Assembly (NCBI GenBank): GCA_037447655.1
Contig: JBBHKE010001175.1
Coordinates: 50,255 to 114,254, forward strand
DNA from: Zygnema cylindricum
Taxonomy: Eukaryota; Streptophyta; Zygnematophyceae; Zygnematales; Zygnemataceae
DNA length: 64,000 nucleotides
Direction of reading: 5' to 3'
Part shown: positions 22,972-35,137 of the stretch, in pieces
Numbering within the stretch: position 1 is the stretch's first letter
How the letters are laid out: each line of letters begins with the position of its first letter
Made by a program: the position numbers and the translations under genes
The notes under the pieces: model-generated
What the model was told of the DNA's origin: nothing
Databases searched by the model: none
What the model saw: only the letters and a program-made list of their open reading frames with translations

Positions 22972-25900
22972 CAAGAGAAACCGAGGATGAGTCCTCTGAG
23001 GAGGATAGGGAGCTTCTTCTTGACGAGAGTCTGGAGGAGAAGGAGATCCCTCGGAGACAAAAGTGTGCCCTTAGAGCAATTCGGGAAGATCCACAGGAAG
23101 GATGGATCATCGACTCAGGTGCATCCATGCATATGTGTCGTGATAAAGAACTCTTCACTAAGCTAAGAAAGATCCCTACTAGAGAGATAGAGTATGGGGA
23201 TGGGAGAGTGGTTACTACACATCTAGTGGGATCAGTAGATTTGAAAGTATTAGTGGAGGGTAAGACTTCCATACTTACATTCTCAGATGTACTCTACATT
23301 CCTCAGCTGAGTAAAAATCTTGTCTCTACGTCAGTGTTAGATGACAAAGAGTTTGATACCTTCACCAGAAAGGGAGTCTTTACAGCTAAGTATGGGGATG
23401 AAGTTTACTTCACGGCAGATAAGGGTAGCCAAGGAATGTTTAGGCTTAACCTGAGTAATGAAAAGAAGAATGCTTATTATGTTGGTGTTCCTAAGTTGAT
23501 GATTTGGCATAAGCGGTTGGGGCATGTGCATTTTGATAAGTTGAGGTAAATGAAAAATCTTGGGGTAGTAGAAGGCATTCAGTTTGGGGAAAATGAAATG
23601 ATGGATGATTCTAGTGGTTGTGCTCAAGGTAAGGCTCACAGACTTCCCTTTCCCAAAGCCGCCACATTTTGAGGTGAGAAAGTGTTAGACTTCGTCGACA
23701 CAGATATTTGGGGACCAGCAAAAGTACCTTCGGTTGGAGGAAAGAGGTTTATGATGACAATAACCGATGACTAGTTTAGATACTCTAGAGCTTTTTTTCT
23801 GAAAACAAAGTCTGAAGCATCAACTTACTTCAAAGAATATAAAGCCTGGAGTGAGAAGTTGCATGAAATCCCCATTAAGAGGATAAGGAGTGATAATAGG
23901 GGGGAATATGCCTCTAACCAGTTTGAGGAATATCTGAGAGATGAGGGAGTACAACACCAAAAAACTGTACCATATAACCCGGAACAAAATGGGGTAGCTG
24001 AGAGGTTGAATCGAACACTAGGAGATAGTGCATGCATTATGTTGGCAGACAAGAAAATAGGAAAAAGATTTTGGGCAGAAGCAATGAACTGTGCCAACTA
24101 CATAAAAAATAGAGTCCTTACCTCAGCTGTAAAGGGAGTGACACCTTATGAGAGATGGGTTGGAAGGAAACCAGATATCTCACACCTTAAAGTATTCGGT
24201 AGCCAAGTTTAGAGTCTTGACACGGATAGGAAAAAATGGAAACTAGATGCTAAGGGAAAACCTGGATACTTTGTGGGATATGATGAGGATGTTAAGGGAT
24301 ATAGAGTCTATGACTTGGCAAAGAAAGATATCATTCTGGTCAAACACTTAGTTGTCATGGATGAAGGAAAGTCATTTGACCCCTTCAAATATACAAAGAA
24401 GATAAGAATCAGATTTGAGCCCGAAAATGAGGAGAACTCGGTTGTTCCCGAAAGGGACGTTAGTGAACCTGTGATTGCAGATTCAGGGGAGATCAAAGAT
24501 ACACGAGACTCACCGGAAACCTCACATACTCCTATGGACTTCGAGGAGATAGAAGAAGCGGGACAAGAACCGGCTTCCATGGACAGGGGAGCCGATGAGA
24601 CAGTGAGAAGAAATCCAAGACTTCCATCCATTCCAGCTTCAGAGTTTGAGGGAGGAAGGAGGAGCAGCAAAAGGATACAGGAAAAACAAACTGCTCATAA
24701 GGTAACTAAGCTATCTCACCCAGATGAACCTCAGTCTTACTCAGAGGCCGTGAATAGTCCAGAGAAAGAAAGATGGATTAGAGCCATAAATGATGAGATG
24801 GCTTCTATCATGGAAGCAAATACTTGGGAACTAGCAGATTGTCCTCCACATAGAAAACCTATTGGGTGTAAATGGGTATTTAAACTAAAACTGAACCCAG
24901 ATAATACCATTGAGAGATATAAGGCTCGATTGGTAGCGAAGGGGTTCACCCAAAAGGAGGGGATTGACTATGAGGAGACCTTTGCTCCAGTTGTTCGGTT
25001 CCCATCAGTAAGGATTCTCCTCAGTCTGGCAGCAGCGGAAGACATGGAAATACACCAGATGGACATTAAGACTGCTTTTCTTAATGGTGAGTTAGAGGAA
25101 GAAATTTTCATGAGACAACCCGAGGGGTTCGTGGAAGAAGGAGAAGAGAGCAAAGTCTGCAGACTCATAAAGTCCTTATATGGACTGAAGCAGGCTCCCC
25201 GACAGTGGAATAAGAAACTAGATGAGTTTCTCACCGATCTGGGATATATCTGTATCAGTTCTGACCATTCTATCTATATGTTTGAAGATGAGAATGGTGT
25301 CATTTAATATTGCAATTTATGTGGATGATCTGTTTGTGTTAAGTAAGTCTTTAAAGAAGATCAATAGGCTAAAGAAAGATCTTAGGGGCACATTTGATAT
25401 GAAGGATTTAGGGGAGGCAAAATATATTTTGGGGATTCAAATGGAGAGAGATAGGGGGAAGAAGATTATCATACTTACTTAGAAAGAAACAATAGGAAAT
25501 ATGCTTGAGAAATTCCAGATGGAAAATGCTAACAGTTGTACCACTCCCATGGACTTGAAAAAAGTAAGTGAAGGGAGTGTAGAAGAGGAGAGATGATCTT
25601 AGATGATCAGATGAGTCCAGATGAGAGAGAGTTTATGAAGTCTATCCTTTATAGACAGGTCGTAGGAAGTTTAATCTATTTTATGAATTGTACCAGGCCG
25701 GACATAGCGGCAGCAGTTGGAGTACTCAATAGGAGTCTTAATGATCCTAGGAAGAGAGACTGGAGGCAGCCAAGAGAGTCAAGTGATATCTGGTGGGAAC
25801 TAGAGAGTTATGGTTGCACTTGGGAGGGGAGCACACTGACATCACTACTTGGAGTGACGCCAATTATGGGGACGCACCTATGAGACGATGCATTTCTGGG

Positions 25901-26308
25901 TATGTGTTGTATTTGGGGAAGGTGCTTGCTGTTGGAGCAGTAAGCAACAAAAGGTGGTTTGCTCAGTCCACTATTGAGGCTGAGTACATGGCCTCTTGTT
26001 CTGTTGTGAAAGAGTTGATTTGAGTCAAGTCCTTGCTGCAAGAACTGGGGTATATGAAGGAGGAAGTGCATGAAGTGTTTTGTGATTTTCAAGCGGCCAT
26101 AGCAAATGCAGCCAATCCAAAATATCATTTTAAGGCTAAACATATGGACATAAGATTAAGTTTTGTAAGAGTATAAGTGGAGAATAAATAGTGAATCTTG
26201 TATATAGATCTGATGAGGAAATGGTGGCTGACATGATGACCAAACCTGTGCCCTTTCCAAAGTTAAGATATTGCAGAGTAAAGTGTGGATTAAACGAAAA
26301 GTTAAAAT
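22842..26308 (+). pseudogene. Copia pol: protease, integrase, reverse transcriptase, RNase H
   Basis: Protease active site DSGASMHMC at about 23113; GAG-pre-integrase HHCC near 23510-23625; integrase core with HTDIWGP-like VDTDIWGP (23697), a second Asp and NPEQNGVAERLNRT (about 23974). Reverse transcriptase starts near 24840 (GCKWVFKLKLNPD), with MDIKTAFLNGELEE, SLYGLKQAPRQW and YVDDL (about 25320). RNase H follows, with IEAEYMASCS and KHMDIRLSF. In-frame stops lie at 23547, 23670, 23773 and 24210, a frameshift near 25300 and more beyond. Most frames are long, so decay is moderate compared with the copy at 44012. Confidence 0.93.
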
Positions 26309-26329
26309 TAGACTAGAAAATAAGGGGAG

Positions 26330-27379
26330 TGTTAAAATAATTAGTTTTATTATATTTTCTAGGTCTAAATTAATTGGCGGAAAAGCATACAAAAGAAAAT
26401 GTAGGCAGCCTGCCTCCATCTCTTCTCTCTCGCCCCCATACTTGTTGTAGTCACTGAAGGAGAGAGAGAGAGCGATGAAGCCATGGCTGCCTCAGCTCTA
26501 TGGGAAGGACTAAAGAGTGACTTAAGTCACTCTCAACAAAAGGTTGAGTCCGGCAGGACACGAACCCCCGACCGGTAGAGCGCGGCGTAGCCATTAGCTC
26601 TAACCAGTCTGTCGTAGAAGTCCGTTAGGAGATATAGGGTTTGATTAGTATTTAAACTATTATCCTATACAGAAATCATTTAACTGAAAATCTTTACGGC
26701 GTGCATAGATACAGTTTGATAAAGTACGAAGTACTATACTAATTTGAAACGCATATCGTGCATTTTGTTTCGACATCGAAACAAATATCGCGCAAGTATT
26801 TATTACAGCTGCGATTACATTTCGCGTCAAATCTGACGGCGCACATCATCGCCGAAATCTCGGAATAGTAACTTTGGCATTTAGTGACGTGGCATGACCT
26901 GGCGCCACGTGGAGAGACGACATTTGGTCGCAGGAATTCCGAGGAACTTACGGACGAGTGGAAAATGGACACGCGTCCGCCTAATGGCCTTATTGTACAG
27001 AGGCCGTACAGAAAGTACATCGGCAATAGTACTTTCTAGTACTGTACAGTGTTCTGATTGGTTCGTACATGCAGTAGATAGGGGCTGTGAGAGGAACTAG
27101 GAAAAACTAGGACTTAGGAAAAATCAGGAAGATAGTCCTCTCTCTCTTTGAGAGTTTGTATAAATTGGCATCTTTGCCACCCTATAACTTATCGCCTGGT
27201 TGGGCGTTTTAAGAGATTTATTTTTCTACGAACTCAGGGGAGTCCAGGCTACACAGGGGTGCAGTCAGATTGTCTGCTTGTCTGCTTGGGTAGTAGTGGT
27301 TGCCATTGAAAGTGGGATAGTTAATAACTATCTAGAGGCTTCTTATATTCTGTAGTCCAATGGAGGACACAAAATTGCA
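26330..27379 (+). repeat. 3' LTR of nested Copia element
   Basis: 1050 bp, preceded by polypurine tract AATAAGGGGAG. The minus-strand tRNA-like module lies at 26549-26615 with box B GGTTCGTGTCC and box A ACTGGTTAGAGC. It ends TTGCA before the repeated GAAATAAAAT. Confidence 0.93.
26549..26615 (-). other. antisense tRNA-like module in 3' LTR
   Basis: Minus strand box A GACTGGTTAGAGCTAATGGC (26593-26612) and box B GGGGGTTCGTGTCCTGCC (26551-26568). This copy of the nested element keeps the better consensus; the 5' LTR copy has changed CG to TG/CA, as expected from cytosine deamination. Confidence 0.5.
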
Positions 27380-27514
27380 GAAATAAAATTTTATAATAAA
27401 AAAAATCGGCGTAAAAATATCGTTTGAAATTAAATGAAAAAAATGAGCGTCGTCACGCGCAACGAAATCGAGCCACGCTATTTACGAATAAACATACTTA
27501 CATTGACAGTGAAA

Positions 27515-28019
27515 TGTTAGGATATTTGGCAAATCGGCGTTGGCCGAAATCACGCAGTCAAATTTTTGTTCGGTTCGCGTTTTGTTTCGTTCGGTATTGT
27601 ACTTTTATGTCGCTTCAGTTTGGTGCGAGCGCCAACCGATATTCCTTTGTCAAGTCGATTGTGAGGAAATGTTGGTTCGCGAAGCGTGACGCGATTTTTA
27701 TGTCCGCGGAAGTATTTTATGTGTACGACAAAGTGGCAATACCTTTGTACGGCCGATCCTGCTACGATCTTGCAACAATCCTACCACATTTTGTTAGTTT
27801 ACAGAGAGCGGATTTATGAGAGTAGAGGTAGTTTGATGTTGCAGGCTATGATAGGCGCACTCAGTGTGCATTTAGTCGTTATATTTTGGGACTGTTTGTT
27901 ATGTATTGATTCCAAGTGTACTTGTTTTTTATCATTGTAGTGAGTGGTGAATGAGTGTGTAGAGTTAAGAAATACATAATAAAAAATTTCTTCAGTGTGA
28001 ATGTGAGTGAGAATAAGCT
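27515..28019 (+). repeat. captured TR-GAG LTR segment forming inner half of left MULE TIR
   Basis: It begins TGTTAGGATATTTGGCAAAT, the exact start of the TR-GAG LTRs at 5954 and 9837. Similarity to them continues through TTCGCGAAGCGTGACGCGA, CCGCGGAAGTATTTTATG and TTTACAGAGAGC to GAGAATAAG. The right TIR has the same segment in inverted orientation. Confidence 0.85.
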
Positions 28020-29139
28020 ATTATTAAGGCACAAACCTCGTCAAAATTTCACATCAATGCTATTTGTCGTCAAAATAAGGTAACGATTTGTTGTTTTTGG
28101 TACTTTGATGTTTTCTTCACCATTTTTTGGGCGAGCATTTTGTTCTAGGCTATATAGTTTTGGATGCTTTAAAGTTTTTGCAACGCCTGAGAAACCATAT
28201 AGTTAGGTGGCTCTTATTGGCAATGAACACGCAATAGTGGAATATGCAACGATTTGACCGAAAAAATTGAACCTTGGATATGTTTTGAGGTTTAAGAGGA
28301 TTTGCTTATTATTTTCCGGATATCTAGCATTTTTGAAAAAAATAGGGTTTTATCCTGCTCTAGAATAAGCGATGGACTAATTGAAGGACAAAAAATAAAA
28401 AAAAGTAGCACACATAAGAACCATTCCAGTCAAGTGATACACTAGTTTCATTTAGTAAGGGATAATGCAATGTGAGGATATTCAAAAAAAGGTAGTAAAA
28501 TTGAGGCATTTTCTTATCATTATAATAAACAAAGGATAATGAAAGGTGAAAAAATTCTGAAAATGGCAACAAGAATGGGCATTTTGCTGGCATTAAAAGT
28601 TAGTTCAAGCATTCATATTTTGGTATAAATACTTTTGAACATTCAATTCAAATAAACAACTAACACATTTGCAATTGTTTTTTGAATTCAAAAATGTATA
28701 TATAAGCTTTTGACAACCATACATTTTTATTTTTTTTCAGAATGTCAAATTAAAAGCCTTACACATTGAAATACAGTTAATGAAAAAAAAGAAAATCAAT
28801 TACTCTTTCTAAATTGTCACTCCTCCAAATGAGGAAAAAATGAAAACAAGAAACATGAGACAACAATGCGAAAATAATAATAGAAAAAATTCGATGGTGC
28901 TTTTCAAATTTCATCATTGTATATTTCCTGCAATAAAAAAAACTAAAAATTCAGTGATAGTTTGTAATAAAATAAGAAAGTGTAACAAATGCAATTAATG
29001 ACACTTTACATACGTACTACAACCGCCACCTCACATGCATGTATTGTAGGTTTATGGTTTATGCTTTCAAATGGTTCATTCATGCCACAAATACATGCAA
29101 ACAATGTGATTTTAACGTATAAAAGGTGAAGGCTCGACA
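28020..29139. other. non-coding interior of MULE
   Basis: AT-rich DNA downstream of the transposase-OTU gene. No domain recognised. It may include the gene's 3' untranslated region. Confidence 0.5.
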
Positions 29140-32100
29140 CAAATATGTACCTTCAAGTGATTGTTCCAATTTTGAAAACGAGGGTTTAAAACTTCCAACC
29201 ATCTCGCACCATACACAGAATCACGATTCCTTCCAATCCATTGTGGCTCTGCTGGAGGTAAAACTCCACCTCCCAAGACACCCACTTAGAAGTGATTCTT
29301 GTTAACATACACCAAACAAATAGGAGGTTGATCGCTAGATATTGCGTATGGAATATACGTATTACTACCCACGATGTTTTGTGAGATAATCACAACAAGC
29401 CTCTCCAATTGAGTAGCGAGTAGTATTGGCATTTCTGGGGTTGAGAACCATTTACATTTTTTTGCAACTCCGATGTGATTGTCCAATCTTGAGTGCAATT
29501 TTTTGTAAATATTTTTTCCAAACAAATCCTCATAATGCTCACGTTTCGCAAGTAGATGTTCGATCATCGAAATTCGTACTCGAACCCAATTGTGTTCACT
29601 ACCATACAATTGGGATGCAACAACTCTAAAACCACAATTCCCGTCAGCCATAACATCGCGTAAATTTGCCAAACAAAATGGTAAATGTTAAGGCACGGTC
29701 AAAGAATTAAAAAATCCCTTGTTTACCTTTTTTTCCAATTGAGAACTTTGTTTGGCAACGCCATCATTCATTTGAGAGCTTTTATTACTCGCTTCTTCGT
29801 TTGATTGTGAACCCTTCTTCCCCGCCAATTCATTTGAATCGAAGCCTTGTTTGGCATGTTTTCTTGTAAATTAGAGTTGTGTATGTTGACCCCTTCGTTT
29901 GATTGAGGAACATCATTTCCATTCCATTCGTTGGATTGAGAACCTTGGTTTGACATAATCGGACATTTTCTTAAATTTTGCCCTGTTTTTTTACAAAAAG
30001 AACATTTTCTAATAAATGACTTTTCTTCCACGTGTTCAAAACATGACGGTTCCCGTTTGGTTGAGGAATCTTTTTTTTTTTGCGCCTATAGGACGACCGC
30101 GAACGTTTGATTTCTTTGGATCAAAAACCGGGTGCATTTTTGTCTCCGCAATTTTATCTAATTGAGTTGTTGCATACTTTTGATGATGTAAGTTCCAAGA
30201 ATTAAAGTTTTTTTGCAACTTTTCCCAAGCTTGTAGAAGTTTGGAGAAATTCCCATTTTCATGAATTTCGAAGTTTTTATCTTTTTCAATATCTTCTAAA
30301 TTTTCAAGTAGATGAAGACACCAATGTTTGTCAATGTGATGTAGAAAAATGCTTTTTTTTTTTTTTAGTAAATTGAGAAGGAAGTGACTGCATGGGAGCC
30401 CCATAGTACTTTTCAAAGTATGTGTACAAGGAGCCAAATCACAATCAGTGTCCAAACTCTTCTTGGCAAGTTCATATTCTCCATTAACCTGGAAAGAGAA
30501 AAATAACCCAAAAACAATAAAACGTGAAAAAAAAGGTTCCATTAAAATCTTTAAAGTATATTCAAACGTTAAGAAAAAAACAAGTTTTTTTAGTAACACT
30601 CAAGTTTAAGACAAGATTTAACGAATTGCAACACTTCTTTAATTATAGATATTACAACAATACTCAAGATTAAATTGGTTTTCATTAAGAGAGAATTTTC
30701 TTAAAAATCAAGTTCAAAATGTTTTTCACTTAGAGAGAATTGTATTAAAAATTGAACGAATCTTAATGATTTTCCCAAAAACCTTGTAAATGATTTACTT
30801 ACTATTTGTAACGCGAAATTTGACACATGACCTGTCAAACTGGAAAAAAATGTTTCTCGAACAAAATGTGGAATCCTCACGGCATCATATGCATTACTTC
30901 CGTTGAATTCTTGATATTGGTTTGTAGCCATCATTTCAATTTTCTCCACAACACTTCGTAAATCACCTACAAAAACTTGTGATATATTTGAAGTCAAGTG
31001 AGACATACAATAAAAAAGTAGCACTTTATCTTTGTATAAACTAATAGATCTATAGTTGGAACAAATTTAAAATGTCATTCAATTAATATCTAAGGAACAT
31101 CTACAAACATTTATTTAATAACATGTAATTGTATTATAACTACAACAATATTACATATTTATTGTTTTTAAATTGAAATACATGTACACCTTAATTGTGT
31201 TTGTAATGCATATATCATAAGAGTAAACCATTATTACTATAGATAGGTTTAATTTAGTTTTTATTAGTATAGTGGATTATATTCGTTCAATCATCAATAT
31301 CAGCGTGAATATATATATGTTCAGCCAAGAATAATATTGTGGGTTGTACTCTCCAATGGTTTACATTTGTTTCATCACATGTTATCTATAAATTTCATTC
31401 ATTAAATAACCACTTTCAACGTGGATGACATTTTTTCAAACACTAAGACTAGCGTGGATTTAATTAAATCAACAACCATGATTAATATAAAGAATATTCA
31501 TTCAACCATTGTTTTATAAAAATTCCATTCGATTGACCACCATTAGTAATGTGTGTAATATTCATTCATTTAATCATCATATAGAACAAAAATCGAATTT
31601 TAAGACCAAATATGTATAAATCCACACTAATTGGTCACTTCACGATCATGTCAATATCACATGAATAAATAACTTGTTTTAATAAGATGAAAAAAAAAAT
31701 CAAAAAAAACAATGATGACACAACCTAATTAAACATACAATGAGCATACAAAAAGTAAAAAAATAATGATATATCCAAACAAAAAACTCACCAATAGATG
31801 TTTGCAAATAAGACTTCAACGTGGCATGAGCCCCCTCCACCTGAGATGTGGATTTACTACCTAGGTGTAGACAAAGGTTAGCCCATGCGCTCACAAAACG
31901 CTCTTTCCAAGGAAACCATATATCCTCCAAATATGACAATATTTTTTGATTGTCATAAAGTAAGTTGCTACACTTTCCCCACACCACCTAAAATTCTTCC
32001 ACGGACTTTGCTTGTATAACTTTATTCCATGTTTGATAAAAGGTCCCCCATTCTTCGTCCGAACCACTAATCAGGTTTACATTTAGCTACGATATTTTTA

Positions 32101-33077
32101 TTGATGTGCCACTGACAAATGAGTTTTTCGGCATTAGGGAATACTATTTCCAAAGCATTCATTAAAGCTAGTTCACAGTCTGTTACACACACTTGTGGAA
32201 GAGAGTCTTTTTGAAACAATTTAACTAATTGCTCCAAAGCCCATTTATAATCCTCTAGTTTTTTTTAACTCAAAAAGACAAAACATATGCTAAAAGTTTT
32301 ATTATTCGGAGACAACCCTACTACGTGTAATAATGGCATTTTAAAACGATTTGTTTTGTATGTGCAATCTAACAAAATGCATGTATGATTTCTCTTTAGC
32401 ATACTAACTGATGTTTTTTGAGCTATCAAAAGATGAGTGATATGATGTTCATCACCTAGCTCATACTCAGTTTTGAACATTTTTGAAGTTTCCAATTCAG
32501 TTATAAGAGCTACAATAGATGATTTACCTTTTAGTTCAAGTTTACGTATCTGTCGCCGTAAATTGTAAATATCTCTAGCTGTGGCGTAACATGGTTTATC
32601 CCCTAATCTTAAAGAGCTCACCACTTGCCTAGGTTTTGCGCCAGACTTAAAAAAATGTGTAACTTTTTCAATATCATTGTTATCCATCCGTTGACACATC
32701 GGGTGTGCTATTATATGTGGAGATTTTTTGTGATTGTGTTGTGGTATTTTGGTGGATAATTCCAATTTGCTATTTCTTTCGAACACAAAAACACGAAATG
32801 GACATTCTATACGTCGACTACTGCTTGTTAATTTTTGTTGAAAAAATTGGGAGTTTGACCCTTGTCCTATTTGTTTCTCTTTAATACCTCTATAACTACC
32901 ACCTCTATCACATTGAAGAACAACGAGTCTTTGTCTTGAAGAAGATATTGATATAGCATATCCTTGTCCCATTGCAAATCTTCGGGCCGTTCGAAGAAGC
33001 TCATCCCTTGAATCGAACATCCCATCCATTATAGGCAACATTCTCCGAAAAAAGAGATAAAAAAACAAAATAATCAC
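29140..33077 (-). pseudogene. MULE transposase fused to an OTU-type cysteine protease
   Basis: Minus strand, several exons. 33077-32265: FAR1-like N-terminal region (RRIECPFRVFVFE) and the first part of the MULE catalytic core (LLDCTYKTNRFKMPLLHVVG). After stops in an A-run, about 32255-32040: VTDCELALMN and CQWHINKNI. 31987-31790: SQVEGAHATLKSYLQTSI, a GTGAGT donor, then an exon from about 30969 (GDLRSVVEKIEMM) and one from about 30489 with the SWIM signature (CTHTLKSTMGLPCSH). About 30005: zinc knuckle CSFCKKTG. 29672-29286: OTU domain, catalytic DGNCGFR and terminal VNKNHF. Coding-like sequence continues past a stop to about 29140 (PPAEPQWIGRNRDSVYGARW). The transposase would excise and insert the element; OTU domains cleave ubiquitin chains. 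Frameshifts and stops indicate a dead copy. Confidence 0.85.
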
Positions 33078-34184
33078 TTATTCTCACTCACAGTCACACT
33101 GAAGACATTTTTTATTATGTATTTCTTAACTCTACTCACTCACTCACTACTCATTACAATGATAAAAAACAAGTAAATTTGGAATCAATACATAGCAAAC
33201 AATCCCTAAATATAACGACCAAATGCACGCTGAGTGCGCCTGCCATAGCCTGCAGCATCAAGCTACCTCTACTCTCATAAATCTGCTCTCTGTAAACTGA
33301 AACAAAATGTGGCATACAAAATTTGGCAGGATTGTTGCAGGATCGTAGCAGGATCGGCCGTACAAAGGTATTGCCACTTCGTCGTACACATAAAATACTT
33401 CCGCGGACAAAAAAATCGCGTCACGTTTCGCGAACCTACATTTCCTCGCAATCGACTCGACAAAGGAATACAGGTCGGCGCTCGCACCAAACCGAACCGA
33501 CACAAAAGTACAATACTGAACGAAACTAAACGTGAACCGAACAAAAATTTGACTGCACAATTTCTGCCAACGTCGATTCGCCCAATATCCTAACATTTCG
33601 CTGTCAATGTACGTATGTTGATTCGTAAATAGCGTGGCTCGATTTCGTCGCGCGTGACGACGCTCATTTTTTTCATTTAATTTCAAACGATATTTTTACG
33701 CCGGTTCATTTTATTATAAAAGTTTATTTCGTTTCGTGTGTTATAACATTTCTGTACGTGACTTATAATACTTCAGTTTCAATAGGTTTCGTTTCATTTT
33801 GCGTCTAAGTTCAATGTAACACTTAAACGATTAGATTTCAATTTTGCGGCTAAGTGCTTTCACCGTGGAGCTCACATAACGACAAAAAGTTACTGTCTGC
33901 AACCATTTTATTTACATGTGGTCGTCGCAATTTTGTTACCGTAAATGCTCGCCGACCGTGTGAATTGCTAATTTTATTTTGACGGTCGACGTTCGCATGC
34001 AAAGCAAAATTTTAATCGGTTGAAACAAAATTATGAAAGTCAACGATGTCCAACCGATTGACTGTCAAAATTATACTCAACGATACTTTATTTGTACCAA
34101 TGTGTACTTCAAACGTACGTTTTTTGACAAAATGACGTAAGTGACTGTGCGCAACCAAAACATTCACTGTCATGATCAATTCCC
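33078..34184 (-). repeat. right TIR of MULE
   Basis: About 1.1 kb, the inverse of 19830-20281 plus 27390-28019. The outer half (about 33595-34184) is MULE-specific. The inner half (33078-33594) is the inverted TR-GAG LTR segment. An apparent 142-codon minus frame at 33258-33686 lies wholly in this repeat and is not a gene. Confidence 0.9.
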
Positions 34185-34192
34185 TTTGTTTT

Positions 34193-34849
34193 TATACGAA
34201 AAACAACATTACAGAGAATCTTGCCGATACTCTCTGAAAGTCTTGGAGGTAATAATGACCGTCGGATGTTCATCTGAAGGAGTTCGCTTCATTTTTTTCT
34301 GTAACTATCAACCCACCTCGAGGAGGTGGGTTGGCAGATACAGAAAAAAAAATCGTGACACGGTGGACAATTAAGCTACGTGTCATGATGGAAAACAAAC
34401 GAAAAATCTTAAGATTTGCACATGACACGCGGTTTCCAAAATACAACCGAAAATAAAAACGAAATTTCGTAACATTCTCTCGTCGCGCTATTTTCGATAA
34501 CTTTTGTTCCTCACACTATTTCTCTCAAAAGACTTTTGTATTTTCAAAAATTGAAACCCTAAAAAATGAGCTGGCGTACAGACTGGCGTTTGCACAATTA
34601 TAAAAGTTTTGTCGTATCATTATTTCGTACGCAGGTACATGGTACGCAACTCAAGATTTGAAGCTAAGTTTGTCGGTGCTAAAAATCTGAAAGATATTCA
34701 GTATCGTATCGTAGCTTGCGTGGCGCCAGTCAATTTAGAACACGTGGCTCACAGACTCTACGTGATGGAACATCGACTCAATCGACCCGATCTGTAGAGT
34801 TTGCTGTACAATTACAGAAACGTATGATGGAACTTCACCCTAAGTGTAA
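34193..34849. other. intergenic DNA between MULE and hAT remnant
   Basis: No gene recognised. A short inverted repeat CCACCTCGAGGAGGTGG occurs at about 34314-34330. Confidence 0.45.
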
Positions 34850-35137
34850 AAAGTTAGTATACTGTATTATTGTTTTTTATATTATATTGTATTTTATTTT
34901 ACCCAGTATATAGTATGGAATTCACGTCACGCTGTCCATACAAAAAAATACAATTGTACGGTCCAAACCGTATAATTATCTGGCCTGATATTTATCGGTA
35001 CTATATCGCAATGCATTGGTTTTTCATTGCGATAATTCCGTTACCGATGTACCGTACCAATATATAGGTTATCGGTAGGTCAAAAAAATGTACATATTGG
35101 TTATCGGTAAATAGCTACGATACACAACACTACATAA
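34850..35137 (-). mobile_element. remnant of TATCGG-rich hAT-like element
   Basis: Its right end reads, on the minus strand, TAGTGTTGTGTATCG followed by TTACCGATAACC. This matches the left end and TATCGG-rich subterminal part of the element at 52306-53165. The other terminus is not recognisable. Confidence 0.55.

Larger units (their letters stand above)
20282..27379 (+). mobile_element. nested full-length Copia element (decayed)
   Basis: LTRs at 20282-21328 and 26330-27379 begin TGTTGA/TGTTAA and end TTGCA. The insertion site within the MULE repeat is known from three sister copies. The target GAAATAAAAT (10 bp: 20272-20281 and 27380-27389) is present on both sides. The interior contains an inverted foreign gag segment and then a gag-pol region with many stops. 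Confidence 0.92.
19830..34184 (-). mobile_element. complete Mutator-like element (MULE) with 1.1-kb TIRs and a nested Copia
   Basis: The ends are inverted repeats beginning GGGAATTGATCATGAC, flanked by a perfect 8-bp duplication TTTGTTTT (19822-19829, 34185-34192). The left repeat is 19830-20281 plus 27390-28019, interrupted by a Copia element; the right repeat is 33078-34184. Between them, on the minus strand, is a MULE transposase-OTU gene. Without the Copia the element is about 7.25 kb. A deletion derivative of the same family is at 60240-61743. The 8-bp duplication is unusual for MULEs (mostly 9), but the transposase motifs identify the superfamily. Confidence 0.88.

Noticed and set aside
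33258-33686. Minus-strand open frame of 142 codons
   Set aside because: It is entirely inside the MULE terminal repeat and recurs with breaks in the other copies; it is non-coding repeat.
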